The notes under the pieces are model-generated. The model was not told where the DNA came from. It was given only the letters and a program-made list of their open reading frames with translations, and made no database searches. Shown here in pieces: positions 50,147-62,652 of a stretch of 64,000 nt of DNA. This stretch comes from Azolla caroliniana (lineage: Eukaryota > Polypodiophyta). Position numbers and translations under genes: made by a program. Where the stretch lies: contig JBHGNT010000005.1 in assembly GCA_043228905.1 (NCBI GenBank), forward strand, positions 2,604,001 to 2,668,000, read 5' to 3'. Within the stretch, counting starts at the first letter, position 1, and every line of letters begins with the position of its first letter.

Positions 50147-53100
50147 ATGTCCAGGGAGGATTGCAGCGACAGCTCCACTTCGACCTCCAATGGCTTCTCG
50201 GGGTCTCCGTCAGCAGGCACGACGGCCTTTGCAGGCTCCATGGTGGTCACTTCTGGCTACTCCTTGGATGCTTCTGCTGACTATCCCATCGCCATGGAAG
50301 GTTGTGGGGATTCAGAAGACTCAGGAGATGTAGGATGGAGCAATCCTGACGCAGCGATGAAAGGAAACGCTATGGAGGAAAAGATATTCGTCACTGTTCG
50401 CGTAAGACCTCTCAATAGCAAAGAAATCTCTAGCTCCGACCGCATCGCATGGGAATGCTCGGATGATAAGACTGTCGTTTGCCTCTATAATCGCCCTGAC
50501 AGACATTTCCCCCAATCTTACTCATTCGGTGAGACAGATTTGAACTGTTTTCTTCATTCTTTTTTTTTCCCCATCCTATGCCATGGTTACAATGGAACAT
50601 CGGAAACATAGTAAACCATAGTGTACTGCAATGTTGCTTCATTAATTTAATTAAGCTTTGATTTTAAATGGAAAAAAACATTGAGATCTCACCTGATTTC
50701 CATAGCTTTAGCTCTGAAATATGATATATATATATATGCACTGTAACACACACATTCCATCACCGCAAATGGTCTACCAAGACCAATTATTGATCAGAAA
50801 GAGAAGAAGAATAAACAGAAGCATGAAGAAGAAGAAGAAGAAGAAGAAGAAGATGCTAACTAATACATCAACTGAACCATTCAAGGAGATTATTGCACTG
50901 ATTTTTCTTGTTCCTTGGCAGATCAGGTATTTGGACCAGAAATTGAAACACGAGAAGTGTATGAAAGAGGCGCTAAAGATGTTGCCCTTTCAGCTTTGAC
51001 AGGGAAAAATGGTGAGTAAACATCCTGTGTTGGAAAGTTTTTTCTTTCATCATCAACGAAAAAGGAAGAATACTTGGGGGAAGGGAACCTTAATTGGGAT
51101 AACAAAGATGTGCTAATTACAATTCAAAACCATGTTTTACCATATGCTTAAGAGAGCTCCTCTTTTATAAGCAATTACAAGGACCTCATGATCCTCAATT
51201 TCTTGGCAGCTACCATATTTGCTTATGGGCAGACATGCAGTGGAAAGACATACACCATGAATGGCATCACAGAAAATGCCGCAGATGACATATTTAGCCA
51301 TATCAAAGAGGTTTGTTTAATTACGCTTTCCTATAGTTGTTTTAAAAGCAAAAAACGAGTGAACTCTTAAGGATGCTTATGTCGATAATATGTCACCTTA
51401 ATTTGAGAGAGTACCCTCACCTTGTTTGTTCATCTTGACTTTTTTCACACAGCATGATGATCAAGTCTTCCTTCTGAAGTTCTCTGCCCTTGAAATATAT
51501 AATGAGGTAGCAAGTGACCTTCTCAATCCAGAAAGTGGGCCCCTTCGCATAATGGATGATCCGGAGGTAAAACTGTTCGTTTTTTAGCTTACTTCATGAT
51601 TAGTTTCATACTGTCCATATGTGATAGGCCACTACACTTTTCTTCTTTGTTTTAGTTTTCGCATTTTTCGATTGTGATATGTGATAATATATATACTTTA
51701 CGAACTATTCATGGTGTTGCTCCAGAGAGGAACAGTCATAGAGAAGCTAGTAGAGGAAACTGTACGAGATAAGAACCATCTTCTTAGTCTTTTGGCAGTA
51801 TGCGAAGGTAAGTTTTTCTTACTCATCTGAAAAGAAATGGTAATTGCCAATTGATCAGAGCTAAGAGGATTTGTGCATATATTTTGCAGCCCACAGACAA
51901 GTGGGAGAAACAGTCTTGAATGACATAAGCTCAAGGTCTCATCAGATCATCAAGCTGGTAATACCACAATTCCTTTCATCAAGCTACATGTCCTTAACTA
52001 ACTATTGTCCTGATGTCTTTCAAATTCTTGGTTTTACGTTTGTCCTATGCAGACCATTGAAAGTTCACCACTTGAGGTCACAGATGATAGGCCTGTTAAG
52101 ACTTTGGTCGCAGCCTTGGTGAGTACACAATCTCTCGCAAAAATCTAGTCATCTCATCTATATAAGCACAGAAGAGAGTTTTAAAACTTCTGTACAGAAC
52201 TTTGTTGATCTTGCAGGAAGTGAGCGAGCATCACTAACGCAGTCAGAAGGGACTACACTGAAGGAAGGTTGCTACATCAATCGAAGTCTCTTAACTTTGA
52301 GCACTGTAATTCGTAAGCTAAGGTAAGAGGTATTTTGTGTTGCTTTGCGAGATATGGCATAAAATTATTGTCATTTATTTTAATGTCTCAATCAGGTATC
52401 ACTTTAAGGATTATTAAGAAATTTGTTGAAATCAGTTAATAAAAGCGGGTAATGTGATTGTGTTATATAGAATAGTCATGTATTTGAGCTCATGATGAAA
52501 TTACTCGCAAATGCAGTGACCCAAACAGACCAAAAACAGCACATATTCCATATAGAGAGTCAAAGTTAACACGCATATTGAGTAATGCACTTGGAGGAAA
52601 TGCTCGTACTGCAATAATTTGCACAATGAGTCCATCAAATCGGCATGTGGATCAGACAAGGTACACTCTGTTCTTTGCAACTTGTGCAAAGGAGGTGACA
52701 AACCGAGCTCAAGTGAATGTGGTGAGTTTTGTTTTCTCCTTGATCAATGTGCATGGAAGTTTACAATCAATCTAATAGTTGTCAAATGGACTGTGATTGA
52801 ATTATTAATGGAATCGGGTCTCCTTTCTAGGTTATTTCAGAGAAGGACCTTATAAAGCAGTTGAAGAAGGAGGTAGCCATTCTTGAAGCTGAATTGCGTC
52901 GCACATCTATCTCGTCTCAAAGCTCGATCAATGAGTTATTACTGGAAAAAGATCTCCAGATTCAAAAGGTAAGGTGAATGCGTAATTGCTGTTGTGAGAA
53001 AGTTTTCTGCAGCAAAGTGTAGTTTTTAGGTTTCCATATCATAATGACACCTTTTTTTTACAGATGCAAAGAGAGATGCAAAAAGCATTGCAACAACGAG

Positions 53101-54450
53101 ATTCTGCTCTCTCCCAACTAGATGACTACCGACAAGGACATGACACAAAGCAACCAAAAAGTCAAGTAAGAACCTTCATTATGGGACATACATGTATATA
53201 AAAGCAGAAGGCACGCATGTTTGTTTAAAAAGCTAAGAACTTTCATTAGATCCATTTAGAGAGCATAAAATAGTAAAACCATGAACTTACAAGAGTTTCT
53301 TGAATGGTGCATACAGGTTTCTAATAAAGTGGATGTTATGACCAACACATATACTCCTAATGGTAATGCCAAAGGTCTCACATTTAGTAGCACGTTATGC
53401 AATGATGCTTCAGGTGGACAGAGAAAAAGTCTCAGATGGAAGGATCAGAGCATGATAAATGGGAATTTGCAACTACCAATAGAGGATCTTAAAGCGAAAT
53501 TTGGAGAAAAGCAAACATCTGTGTCGGCCATCTTGCTAGAAGAGATCTATAAACTAGAGCACCTTCAAAATGAGCTTGCCCAAGATGCAAATAGAGCCTT
53601 AGAAGTGGTTCAAAAAGAAGTAGAATGCCTATGCTTAACACAAACGGATATGAACCAAGAAGCAGCTGAGAGTGTGGCAAAGCTGCAAGCAGAAATTAGT
53701 GAAATATATGAGTCCCGTGTCATGGGAGCTAAGAATTCTACGCTTTCAAATGACGTTGATTCTGATGGAAGCAAAAGGTTTTATTCTCTTAAGGACGAAA
53801 TTCAGAGAGTAGCGTCTGAAGATAAGCAAAGACCTGGTGATGGACGTGAAAGCTTTCAAGAGATGTTGACAAATATGCATATCACATTCGGAGAGTTTGG
53901 ATTACCTTCATCACAAGAACAATTAGGTACGGAAGGTCAAGCTCAAGATAAATGTAGCCAAACCCTTGGAGCTCTATCAAAATCAAATGGAATGATTGAA
54001 GAGGTCAAGCAAACAAGAACGCAAACACAAGCGCAAACAGGTGAGGCTGCCATGTTTGTAAATTTTTCATTACTACCTGGCCTATTTTCTTTTTTCATGC
54101 GTAATAGAAAAATCCTTGGAAAATACCACAAGGAGTGTAGTGGAAGTTTTATATAAGTCTATGATCAATCATGATGTAATAACATGAATAACCTCATCAA
54201 ATCACTCTCTTTGCTATATAACTGAATACTGAAATTAAATCTAGTAAAACAAGCTGAATATATTCACGTCATGCGTTCATTCTTTTGATGTGTTGCAGAG
54301 GAAAGCATTAGAAGTGTTTATGCATTTGTATCGGATATGAAAGAGAAGATGTCAAAATTGCAGTATCAGAAACAGCTATTACTACATCGAGTAAGAGAGA
54401 TTAAATTGCAAGTGGAATTAAAACATTCAGCATGTGTATCTATCTATATA

Positions 54451-54500
<50 letters not shown>

Positions 54501-57137
54501 CGTTCGTATCTATATGTGCACATATGTACACTTTTCTGAGCAACAGATGTCATGTTACCATGGGAAACCTTGAAGTGAGGTAAAATACAGAATATATATA
54601 TCCTGCTGGGTTTGAAACATTCAAAATATAGGGATAAAACGTGCCCACATATGTTATTGGATACATAGAAAATATGAAGGCATTGTCTGAAGAAAAGCCT
54701 AGAACAACTGATATAGATCAGAAGCTGATTGCACAAATTTCGGGTATTTATGAATAGTCCAGAATTGTGGATAAAACCCAGTATCTGAATTCAGATCCAT
54801 GCAAAACGGTAGTCGTTCTGTGACAAAAAGCTTTCAGAATTAATGAGCAATGAATCATACGTGTAGACATTGGGTAGCTTAATGCGAGAAATGTACGGGA
54901 CAAGTGGAGTAGATAAAGTGTTCCATCTGCTCGTCCATCCCTCCTACAAGTGTCTGAAACAATTTTCCTTGCTTGTAATAATAACATATCAAGCAGGATA
55001 TCCGTGTAGATGCTGGAGGAAAGACATTCCGGATGGGAGCAATGAATTCTTTCATACCCCTTTTTATTACAATATCTATCGAGATATTGTTCTGGTTCAA
55101 ATCCCGTATATAAACTTTTTTGTCCATACAGTTTGTAGAGGTAAGGTAAACTAGGAGCTGAAAACAATTGCCCATCCTCAAGCTGGGTTTCATCCACTAA
55201 TGGAAGCTCTTGGTTATGGTTTAAAATAAGTTGTCGAATCTAATGCCACGGGGGTCAGGTAGTTCATAGCTATGGTATCTGCTATGGTCTCTACACCTTT
55301 TCTACCTTGATTACCATCCGCCCTTGGCCAGTGAGATGCGTCTTCCTTTTTACCAGCTAGAAATCAGTTTGTAGAAAACTGACACCGAGGTAACCGCCGT
55401 CTCAATGGCCAAAAGCAATACCCCAAAAATCATGTGTTCAGGGTTATTATTCAGTCAGCAAAGTCAAGGAGTAAATTTTCTCTCCCAAGACATAGATATG
55501 AATATCCAAGATATTCAGACCCCATTGCTTGCATGACATATGTAAACATTAAAGACTCTGATTGTGTTTAGTTATTGCCTAAACTGTTTTAGGACGTCAA
55601 ACATGAAGTTCTCGTGAAGCTTTCTTGGCTAAGTAATCAACAGTAACAAACACTGAATATTATGTATACGCATTGGTTGTGTACATTCATGGGACAAGTC
55701 GCTACTTTCCAATACTGTATAGAGTACAGTTATCGTTTCAACTATCCAATCTGCACAAGCTTTGGCAAATGCATACATATATCCTTATATGGATGTGTAT
55801 CATGTAAATATTACCTCCATGTATAGAAATAAATACGTACACGCACATATACACACACATATGTTATCAACATTTAGACATTACACATGTTATCAACATT
55901 GAGACATGCATAATATATTTTTATAATACTAACCAATTCTGAATTACTGTTGGGTAAACCGATGAAGGTTTTGGAGCTTGAGAGGAATGGTAATACCGAT
56001 GAGGATGGTGACAGCATGGCCATGGCTACATGTACATCACCTGAGAGATGGAAATCTGAGTTCAGTACAAAGCAAAGACAGATATTCGAGCTCTGGGATG
56101 TGTGCAATGTGTCAATAATCCACCGATCACAATTCTACCTCTTGTTCCGTGGAGATTACGCCGACAAAATCTACTTAGAAGTTGAGCTTCGGAGGCTGAC
56201 ATGGCTGAAGAGCCAACAGTGTGGTTCAGTAGTAGTAAACAACCCCCAGAGGACTCCAGGAGGCCACCTCCTACGTTCAGGTGAACAAGTAGCAAGCCCT
56301 GCCTCCAGGTAAAAGAAAATATTTCCCATCTTTCTTTACCTTATCTTATTATGTCAATGATAATGGGCTTATATAATTATAGTTTCGTCTCAATAAAGCG
56401 ATAAAGCTTCTGCGTGAAGGTCATGGATTTTTAAGTAATCAGATCCCGTATGTATAGTTTGATACAGGATTTTGTTAAGTCGTGTGATTATAGGTGTACT
56501 AATGGTACATTTAATCCTTCCAAGGAACAATAATGCTAGGAAAAGAAAATCCATAACTAAATTTAGGCGCAAAATGTCATAGAGAGACCAGTACAATCTA
56601 TGGGACGGGACATGATCCTACGACTAGGATTGAATTAGGGTTCTCACTGCTTTAATATAAAGCATCAACTTGAGAGACAAAATAAAGCATATTGAAGCCA
56701 AACCTAACCTACTAAAAAGCCAAGGAATTCGTTAATGTGTTTAGTGCTTTGAACAGTCACAATCTTAAATTGACTAATCATTGATTATTTTAATGTTTTC
56801 TGTCAGCATGAGAACTTTGAAGCGTGAAAGAGAATCGCTAATCAAGTACATGAACACAAGGTTGACAGGGGCTGAAAGACAAGAGCTTTACATACAATGG
56901 GGCATACCATTAGAGACAAAACAAAGAAAAGTGAAGCTAGCTTACATGGTGTGGACGAAGTGTGATGAAGAAGGCCATGTGAAAATGAGTGCAGAGTTAG
57001 TCGCAAGGTTAGTAACCCTATGGAATAAGAATGGCCCTGTTTCTAAGGAAATGTTCCAACTCAGCTTTTCAGCTCCTCAAAGCCACACTGAGAGAACCAT
57101 CTGGAGTCCAATTTCTAATCTCTTTAAAGCACATTGA
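50147..57137 (+). CDS. Kinesin-7 of the NACK type (NACK1/HINKEL or NACK2/TETRASPORE), fifteen exons
   Basis: Microtubule motor that in other plants brings the NPK1-type MAPKKK to the phragmoplast and is needed for cell-plate expansion. Exons: 50147-50528, 50922-51011, 51210-51310, 51453-51566, 51726-51807, 51890-51957, 52053-52118, 52198-52322, 52517-52721, 52831-52968, 53064-53165, 53317-54040, 54299-54390, 55968-56308, 56807-57137. All phases agree: 2961 nt, 986 aa, near NACK1's length. Visible: motor from [13 protein letters not shown] (about residue 77); P-loop GQTCSGKT (164-171); switch I NDISSRSH (267-274); switch II DLAGSE (305-310); neck [20 protein letters not shown]; coiled-coil segments (about 410-490 and 520-620); and a C-terminal DUF3490 domain (about 785-960) with [20 protein letters not shown] and [12 protein letters not shown]. 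No breaks seen. NACK1 and NACK2 types cannot be separated by eye. Confidence 0.95.
50826..50851. repeat. (AAG)n microsatellite in kinesin intron 1
   Basis: About eight AAG units inside the first intron of the kinesin gene; non-coding. Confidence 0.85.
54391..55967. other. Kinesin intron 13 with a (TA)n microsatellite
   Basis: 1.58-kb intron joining [10 protein letters not shown] to [10 protein letters not shown] in phase 0. It contains about 22 TA units at 54453-54497. Open frames within it (for example minus strand 54748-55197) have no family features. Confidence 0.8.
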
Positions 57138-59179
57138 CATTATTATCATTACTACGTTACTCAGAACATTCTAAGAAAGAATGGATTAGGATTCGAGGTA
57201 TAAATCCTAATCCGCTAAAACTAACACCTACACATGCACTATATTTGCAATAGATGTGGGCAGTAAATACACGTGGAAGTGATTGTCGTTTCTTTTTGCT
57301 TGAAGGGTGGTGTGTAGCAAAGAGAAACATTTGGTTTGTACACTATATTAACAAAAAGCTCTCTTGTAATGTAATCATTTTATGAACTCGTCTCTATTAT
57401 CTATTTCTCAATTTGCAACCAACAAAGGACCCAGAAATTCTTTGTTACTAATGATTACACCGAAAGCTAAAGGCGATAGCATAGATTAAAAGGCATACAT
57501 ATCTAAACCGATCATATCTCAGTAAAAACCTTATTGGATGCTTTTGAATGGTTTGTAAGACCATTTTTAAAACGAAAACCAGACTTTTCTGCGTGGATTC
57601 AGTTTAACTATTATTTCAGTGTGTTTGTATGTGGGAGAATCTTAGTTTCTTTCGTTGGCACTAGTTATTACATTTTGAAGTTAGTGGGGGGTTGCATCTT
57701 TTTTAATTCCTAGTCTGAACATTACTTATTATCTACTTTTGCAGTGCACTACTCTTTGTTTGGTGTTTTTTTCTGTTGAATAGTGGAATGAATGGACATC
57801 TCACTATGCACATAATGTTAATTTACATTTGTAAGCATTATCAGCATTACAAAAAGGGAGAATTTGAATAAATCCATGTCTCACAACCCATTTTCCAAAG
57901 TAATCTTATTTTTGTCCAAAACATTTTAGATGCTGCAAAATGTGATGATGCTTGCTAATAGCAGCACTTTCACAATTCCAAAGAATTAGGGGCTATTTGT
58001 TTGCAAGCATCATTGAAATGATGCAATGATAGACGAATAATTTGCAACTTGTATATTCTTAAAAGACTAGACATGGAATAGAAACATACTCTTTCGTACC
58101 TAGAGGATATGAGGTCACTACTCTATTGGATTTTGGTGTGTTGTTTATTTAGAGACACGAGAGAGTGCTGTATCTCTCTAGTTACCATTTCAGGAGTCCA
58201 AGTGATGATGATGTCTTCCACATGAAAGTGGCTAAAGAAGTGATTCCCTAGCGTGACAAAATCCTTCTCTATTGTTCTTGGACTCAAAAAAGTGCTCGTA
58301 GAATGACGCCATTGCATCTGCCTGGTGTGAAAGGCGCCTTAATTCTCTGTTTTTCTTGAGCTAGCTTCAAAGTAAAGCAGAAATAGACGACGTCTATGAA
58401 TAGTTAGCGCACCATTGAACCATGAAAAGGGACACACGCACATAATAAATCAAATCAATGTAAATGTCAGAGTCAGATCTCTGGTCCCTCTCAGAACACA
58501 TTATTCTCCTTGACTGGTAAAATCTCTTTGAAGCAATACGCTCTAATCGGAGTACAAAAAATATACAAAAAATTCATCTTTATTGATGGGATGTGATGGA
58601 ATAATAATAACAATAGTATGAGAAACTTGCAAAAGTTTTGGATTGGAGCTTACGCTTAGAAAGGTTGGCTATCAAAATAATTAATAGGGGTAAAATAGAA
58701 CCCAAGGAAGAATCAATTAATTTCGTTCTTCTATAATTTTATATAATAGATAGGTGAGAGAGGAATCCCTCCCTTTACCCACTCATCATCAGCATCTGTG
58801 GGCATATTTACATAAATGTAATTCATTACCCACAATTGCATAAGTGTAATGGAAACACCATAAATGGTTATGAACGAAAATGTGAATAATAATAGAAGGT
58901 TCTGAGGCTTTATTAAAAATAATGAAGGTCTAGATTGTGCTATAGAAGATGATTAAGATTAAATAAGGGGCTTTAACACTAACCCAACAGTTGATGGAGA
59001 GAAAATGAGCATGGATATGGTATAAGATGATCAAGCTTGCCACCATTTTGATGAACAAAACATTCTTTTGATTGTGAGTATTCCAAACCAAGAGATGAGC
59101 TATATATATATAGCTTCCCATCATTGATGAGGAAAATACTAGCTCAGCACCAGAAAGACAGAGATGTTCTAGCCTTGCG
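57138..59179. other. Intergenic between the convergent kinesin and methyltransferase genes
   Basis: AT-rich, no open frame with family resemblance. It contains the 3' UTRs of two convergent genes, whose limits cannot be set by eye. Confidence 0.5.
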
Positions 59180-60706
59180 TTACCACCATTGATGAACAAG
59201 TACTCCTTTGCTTCTCAGTGTTTCGAACAAGGAGAGACATTCTCCATAGGTCTTCTGATACTTGGAAGTTCTCATAGGACTAGTCCTTTGCCATCTGTTG
59301 TAGTGGCATTCCAAGAAAAGCTCATCCACAAGGCAAATAGCTCCTGTTTCAATCATTCTTGGCAGGAGCTCAAACTCGGTTCCTTCTATATCCATCTTCA
59401 TTACAACAAAATCTTCTTCTGTGACAGTATTCATTAACCAATCGGCGAAATCAATACCTTGCACTGTCTTGAAATTCTTTTCTGTTTTCTGAAGAGAAGA
59501 TATGCTCTGAATTCTTCCCATTCCTATCTCTCCTTCTGCTGCTCTATTCTCTGGGTTAGCGCCAAATACTAAGCTTTCATTCCGTAACCAAGCTGCATAT
59601 GGCATTAACTTCACGTTCTTTCTCCCGACATAATCCTTGGCAAAAGAATCATCTGCTTCCACAGCATAAACATGGAAATCTTGTTCTTGCTTTGGATACC
59701 TCTTTTTAAACCAACTTCCAATGCTCGAAACATAGCTTCGTGCTCCGACATCGATGTAGACGTAATGATTTCTCCCACGAATATCAGAAACTGTGGGCAA
59801 ATACATTATCTTTTTGGCATTCTCTTTCAATACGATCCATGGTTTAAGTGGTTCTTCCAAAATAAGGGGCTCCGCTTTATCAATAATACTAGGATGTAAC
59901 TTCTTTTTACTGCACATCTCCACTTGGTGGCGTTTCCTTAGAACAATCTCATAAACCATATCATAATCTCCAATATTTTTCACATAGATGACATCTGAAT
60001 TCTTGAACTGATCAGTGTACCTTTCTACGCTAGGCAGCTTTTCATCATCCATCGAAGTCTCTGCAAGCTTCTGCTTGGAGAGATGGATAACTGCAAAGCC
60101 ACCTGGTTTTAGAGTGCGTTCCATCTCTGAGAACACATCATCCGAGATAACTGAACTTTCTAATGGATTGGAAAACGCAAAATCGAAAGTATTTGCAGGA
60201 AATGGCAGCCTATGCAAGTTTCCTTGCAAGACGAGAGGAAGGGAAGGAACGAGATCAACTCCAAGGGAATCCACGCCTATTTCTTTAAGGGCTAAGACAC
60301 CTTGGCCACCACCAGCAGCAACTAATAGAGCTTTATCTCCGCTATGGAGAACCTTTGCCTTCATTAGATTAGAAAAAACCAGAGAAAATTTGTCTACCTT
60401 GTTTCGCCAGTCTTTGGAGGTCCATAGCTTCTTGATTCCTGGAGTGAGTGTCTTTCTGACCTGAATTTGCAGGCTTTCTTCATAAGCAGAGAATTTCTGA
60501 CTACCTCTCTCACCAAGACTGAAGATTCCATGGTAAACTTTATGAGTGAAGCAAATCGTTCCATCAGCACATTTTCTTGATCCATCAAGCAGAACGAAGA
60601 GGAAGTGAAGAAGAGTGAACAAAAGAAGGAGGAGAAAGCAGCGTATGATCATTTTGCGGGCAAATGCAGACCTATGTTCATATGGCGATCCTTGTCTGAG
60701 ACTCAT
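59180..60706 (-). CDS. Two-domain membrane-anchored methyltransferase (methyltransferase-11-like plus FkbM/DUF7870-like), intronless
   Basis: 508-aa single-exon gene. A basic N-terminus and one membrane anchor (about residues 19-40) predict a type II membrane protein. The N-terminal half has a class I SAM-methyltransferase fold signature: LLVAAGGGQGVLAL (motif I, about 127-140), LGVDLVPS (148-155), FDFAFSN (174-180) and RTLKPGGFAVIHLS (197-210). The C-terminal half resembles the FkbM/DUF7870 domain: YIDVGARSYVSSIGSWF (317-333), VYAVEADDSF, MKMDIEGTEFELLPRM (436-451), LFLECHYNRW. Plants have a small family with this layout, annotated as SAM-dependent methyltransferases of unknown substrate. 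The start is the first Met of the frame, immediately before a basic stretch. It converges with the kinesin gene 2 kb away. No defect is seen. Whether both halves bind SAM is unknown. Confidence 0.9.
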   Translation of the reverse strand: MSLRQGSPYEHRSAFARKMIIRCFLLLLLFTLLHFLFVLLDGSRKCADGTICFTHKVYHGIFSLGERGSQKFSAYEESLQIQVRKTLTPGIKKLWTSKDWRNKVDKFSLVFSNLMKAKVLHSGDKALLVAAGGGQGVLALKEIGVDSLGVDLVPSLPLVLQGNLHRLPFPANTFDFAFSNPLESSVISDDVFSEMERTLKPGGFAVIHLSKQKLAETSMDDEKLPSVERYTDQFKNSDVIYVKNIGDYDMVYEIVLRKRHQVEMCSKKKLHPSIIDKAEPLILEEPLKPWIVLKENAKKIMYLPTVSDIRGRNHYVYIDVGARSYVSSIGSWFKKRYPKQEQDFHVYAVEADDSFAKDYVGRKNVKLMPYAAWLRNESLVFGANPENRAAEGEIGMGRIQSISSLQKTEKNFKTVQGIDFADWLMNTVTEEDFVVMKMDIEGTEFELLPRMIETGAICLVDELFLECHYNRWQRTSPMRTSKYQKTYGECLSLFETLRSKGVLVHQWW

Positions 60707-61464
60707 TGTTTATAAGCAGAAGAAAACAATCAATAGGTATGATCACAAAGCTTTGGTTTTCTCTATTTTCAGAAAGATGTCACAGGAATGACCAACACAG
60801 CTTTGATCAACTCGCTTCCGCAGGAAAAGGCGGCACAAACAGCCAACTAGCACAGAGATGGTGACAATTTTTTGCTATCTTGGAAAGAATCGCATATGAC
60901 GGGCACGAAACTTCCTCCGCTTGTTATTATACCATGTCTCTCTCTGTCGCAATGTTTCTGTCTGAAGAGAATAAAGTAGAAATACGAATTACAGAAAAAG
61001 CTTCTCTTTCTTTATCGAGAGCAGAAACGAGCAGCAGTGTGGTTCCCACCTAGGAGGGCTACGCGGTGGTGTTTACAAGAGCTTTTAAAAGCAAGACGAT
61101 GCAGAGAAAGAAGCCCGTGAAATTTGACACTATAGCGATGGCGTAATGAAGTCATAGCTGCTGATTCGAGGTTAAGGAAAGGAAACCCTCGCCATGGGAA
61201 AATATCTCCTTAATTAGGGGAAACTGTCTCCTTGATTACTGTTAAAAGGGAAAAAAACAAGAAAACAGAAGAAAGCGCGTTATAAAATTGGAAGACAAAG
61301 AGTTGGAAGAAGCATAAGTAAACACAGACAGACAGATGATGTGCAGAAAAATAGGAACGGAAAAGGCAGCAAAGCTGGGGAACCTACGGGGAGAGAGAGA
61401 GAGAGAGAGACCATGGGCGAGATGACAGATGATGTAAGTCGTGCACTAGGCAACGCAGCGCTGA

Positions 61465-61495
<31 letters not shown>

Positions 61496-61980
61496 AAGAA
61501 TGGCCGAAGGAGGAGGAGTAGGAGAAGAAGAAGATCAAGAAGAATGGAAGAAGGCCGAGAAGAATGGAGGAAGAAGACAGGAAATTGGAGTACTTACTGA
61601 TCGATCGATGGATCCACTCTTCCTTCTGAAGCAGGGTTCAATGGAAGCAGAAGCAAAAGCAGAGTTCAACGGAAGCAGAAGCAGAAGGAGAAGGAGAAGC
61701 CTCCAAAAAAAATAAAAGCAGTGTAGGCCGTATCGATCTGTTCAGTGTTGGGGGAAGGAAGCTTGAGATGAACGCAAAGCGCGTCCGTCGTTAACAGAAA
61801 GAAGAAGAAGAAGAAGATAGACACAGTGAGACAGAAGAAAAACAGACACAGACAGACAGTGATAAAAAAAGGAAGGAAGGAAGGAAGGAAGGAAGGAGAG
61901 TGAAGAAGTGTGAGAGACTGTAGTGGCGTTTTGTTTGTTACTGCGTGAACTGATGAGCTGGATGGATGGAAAGGCTTTTG
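60707..61980. other. Upstream region or leader of the methyltransferase gene, purine-rich on plus strand
   Basis: Rich in GA, GAAG and AAAG words on the plus strand, so CT-rich on the gene's strand, as in plant leaders. It includes (AAAG)n at 61464-61494 and (GGAA)n at 61870-61897, and a (GA)n near 61391. A plus-strand 124-codon frame (61341-61715) is a simple-sequence translation and is not called. Confidence 0.5.
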
Positions 61981-61989
61981 TTGGCCTGG

Positions 61990-62306
61990 CTGACGTGGCT
62001 GGCCAGCTGCTGACCTGTAAACGCGCAGTCCCTACGTGGCACCGTAACTCCCGCTGACGAGTAGTTGCTGGCTGCCTCTCATCACCTCTCTCTCTCTCTC
62101 TCTCTTACGCTACCGTCCTCGTCTTGCATGCAAGTGGCTGGACCGACCTGCCTCTCTCTCTCTCTCTCTCTGCCTTACGTGGATCCCGCGTGTCGAACGC
62201 CCCGCCACCTGGCACGCTGACGTGTCCTCGCCCCCCTTCGCCGAGCTGGGAAGGTGTGCGAGGGATCACACCGGCCAGCTGTTCGCGGGGTCCCACGCTG
62301 ACGTGG
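61990..62306. promoter_or_regulatory. GC-rich stretch with five ACGT-core motifs
   Basis: TGACGTGGC at 61991, TACGTGGC at 62033, TACGTGG at 62176, TGACGTGTC at 62218 and TGACGTGG at 62299, inside a 320-bp GC-rich block with (CT)n runs at about 62091 and 62151. ACGTGG/TGACGTGG are typical targets of plant bZIP factors (ABRE, G-box, TGA type). It lies 1.3-1.6 kb upstream of the methyltransferase ATG; assignment to that gene is inference. Confidence 0.45.
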
Positions 62307-62413
62307 AGGCTTGTGGCACTTTATTGGCGGTAGGTAGAGCAAAGACCAAACAAACATAAAAAACCTCAATCATGCAAATCCATTTGATCTGTCTAGCTTT
62401 GCAAATATTGAAA

Positions 62414-62417
<4 letters not shown>

Positions 62418-62448
<31 letters not shown>

Positions 62449-62597
62449 TTTCTGCTTTCTGCTTTTCGTCTTTTGCTTTTTGCCAATCACACGCGAGGCT
62501 GCCAGCCACTCTCTTGTAGAATGTTCCATTCCCCCCCTTTCCTTTGAGCGCTTAGAAAACGTTCGCCTTGTGTGTGTTACATATGTATATGTAGTTA

Positions 62598-62650
<53 letters not shown>
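62418..62650. repeat. (CT)n and (TA)n microsatellites
   Basis: A CT run at about 62418-62446 and an uninterrupted run of about 25 TA units at 62600-62650. Sequence from 62651 to 63040 has no recognisable gene. Confidence 0.9.

Positions 62651-62652
<2 letters not shown>

Noticed and set aside
54748-55197. 149-codon minus-strand frame
   Set aside because: It lies within kinesin intron 13, is opposite to the gene, and has no recognisable features.
61341-61715. 124-codon plus-strand frame rich in Arg, Lys and Glu
   Set aside because: It is simple GA/AAG/AAAG sequence in the CT-rich upstream region of the methyltransferase gene and has no domain.
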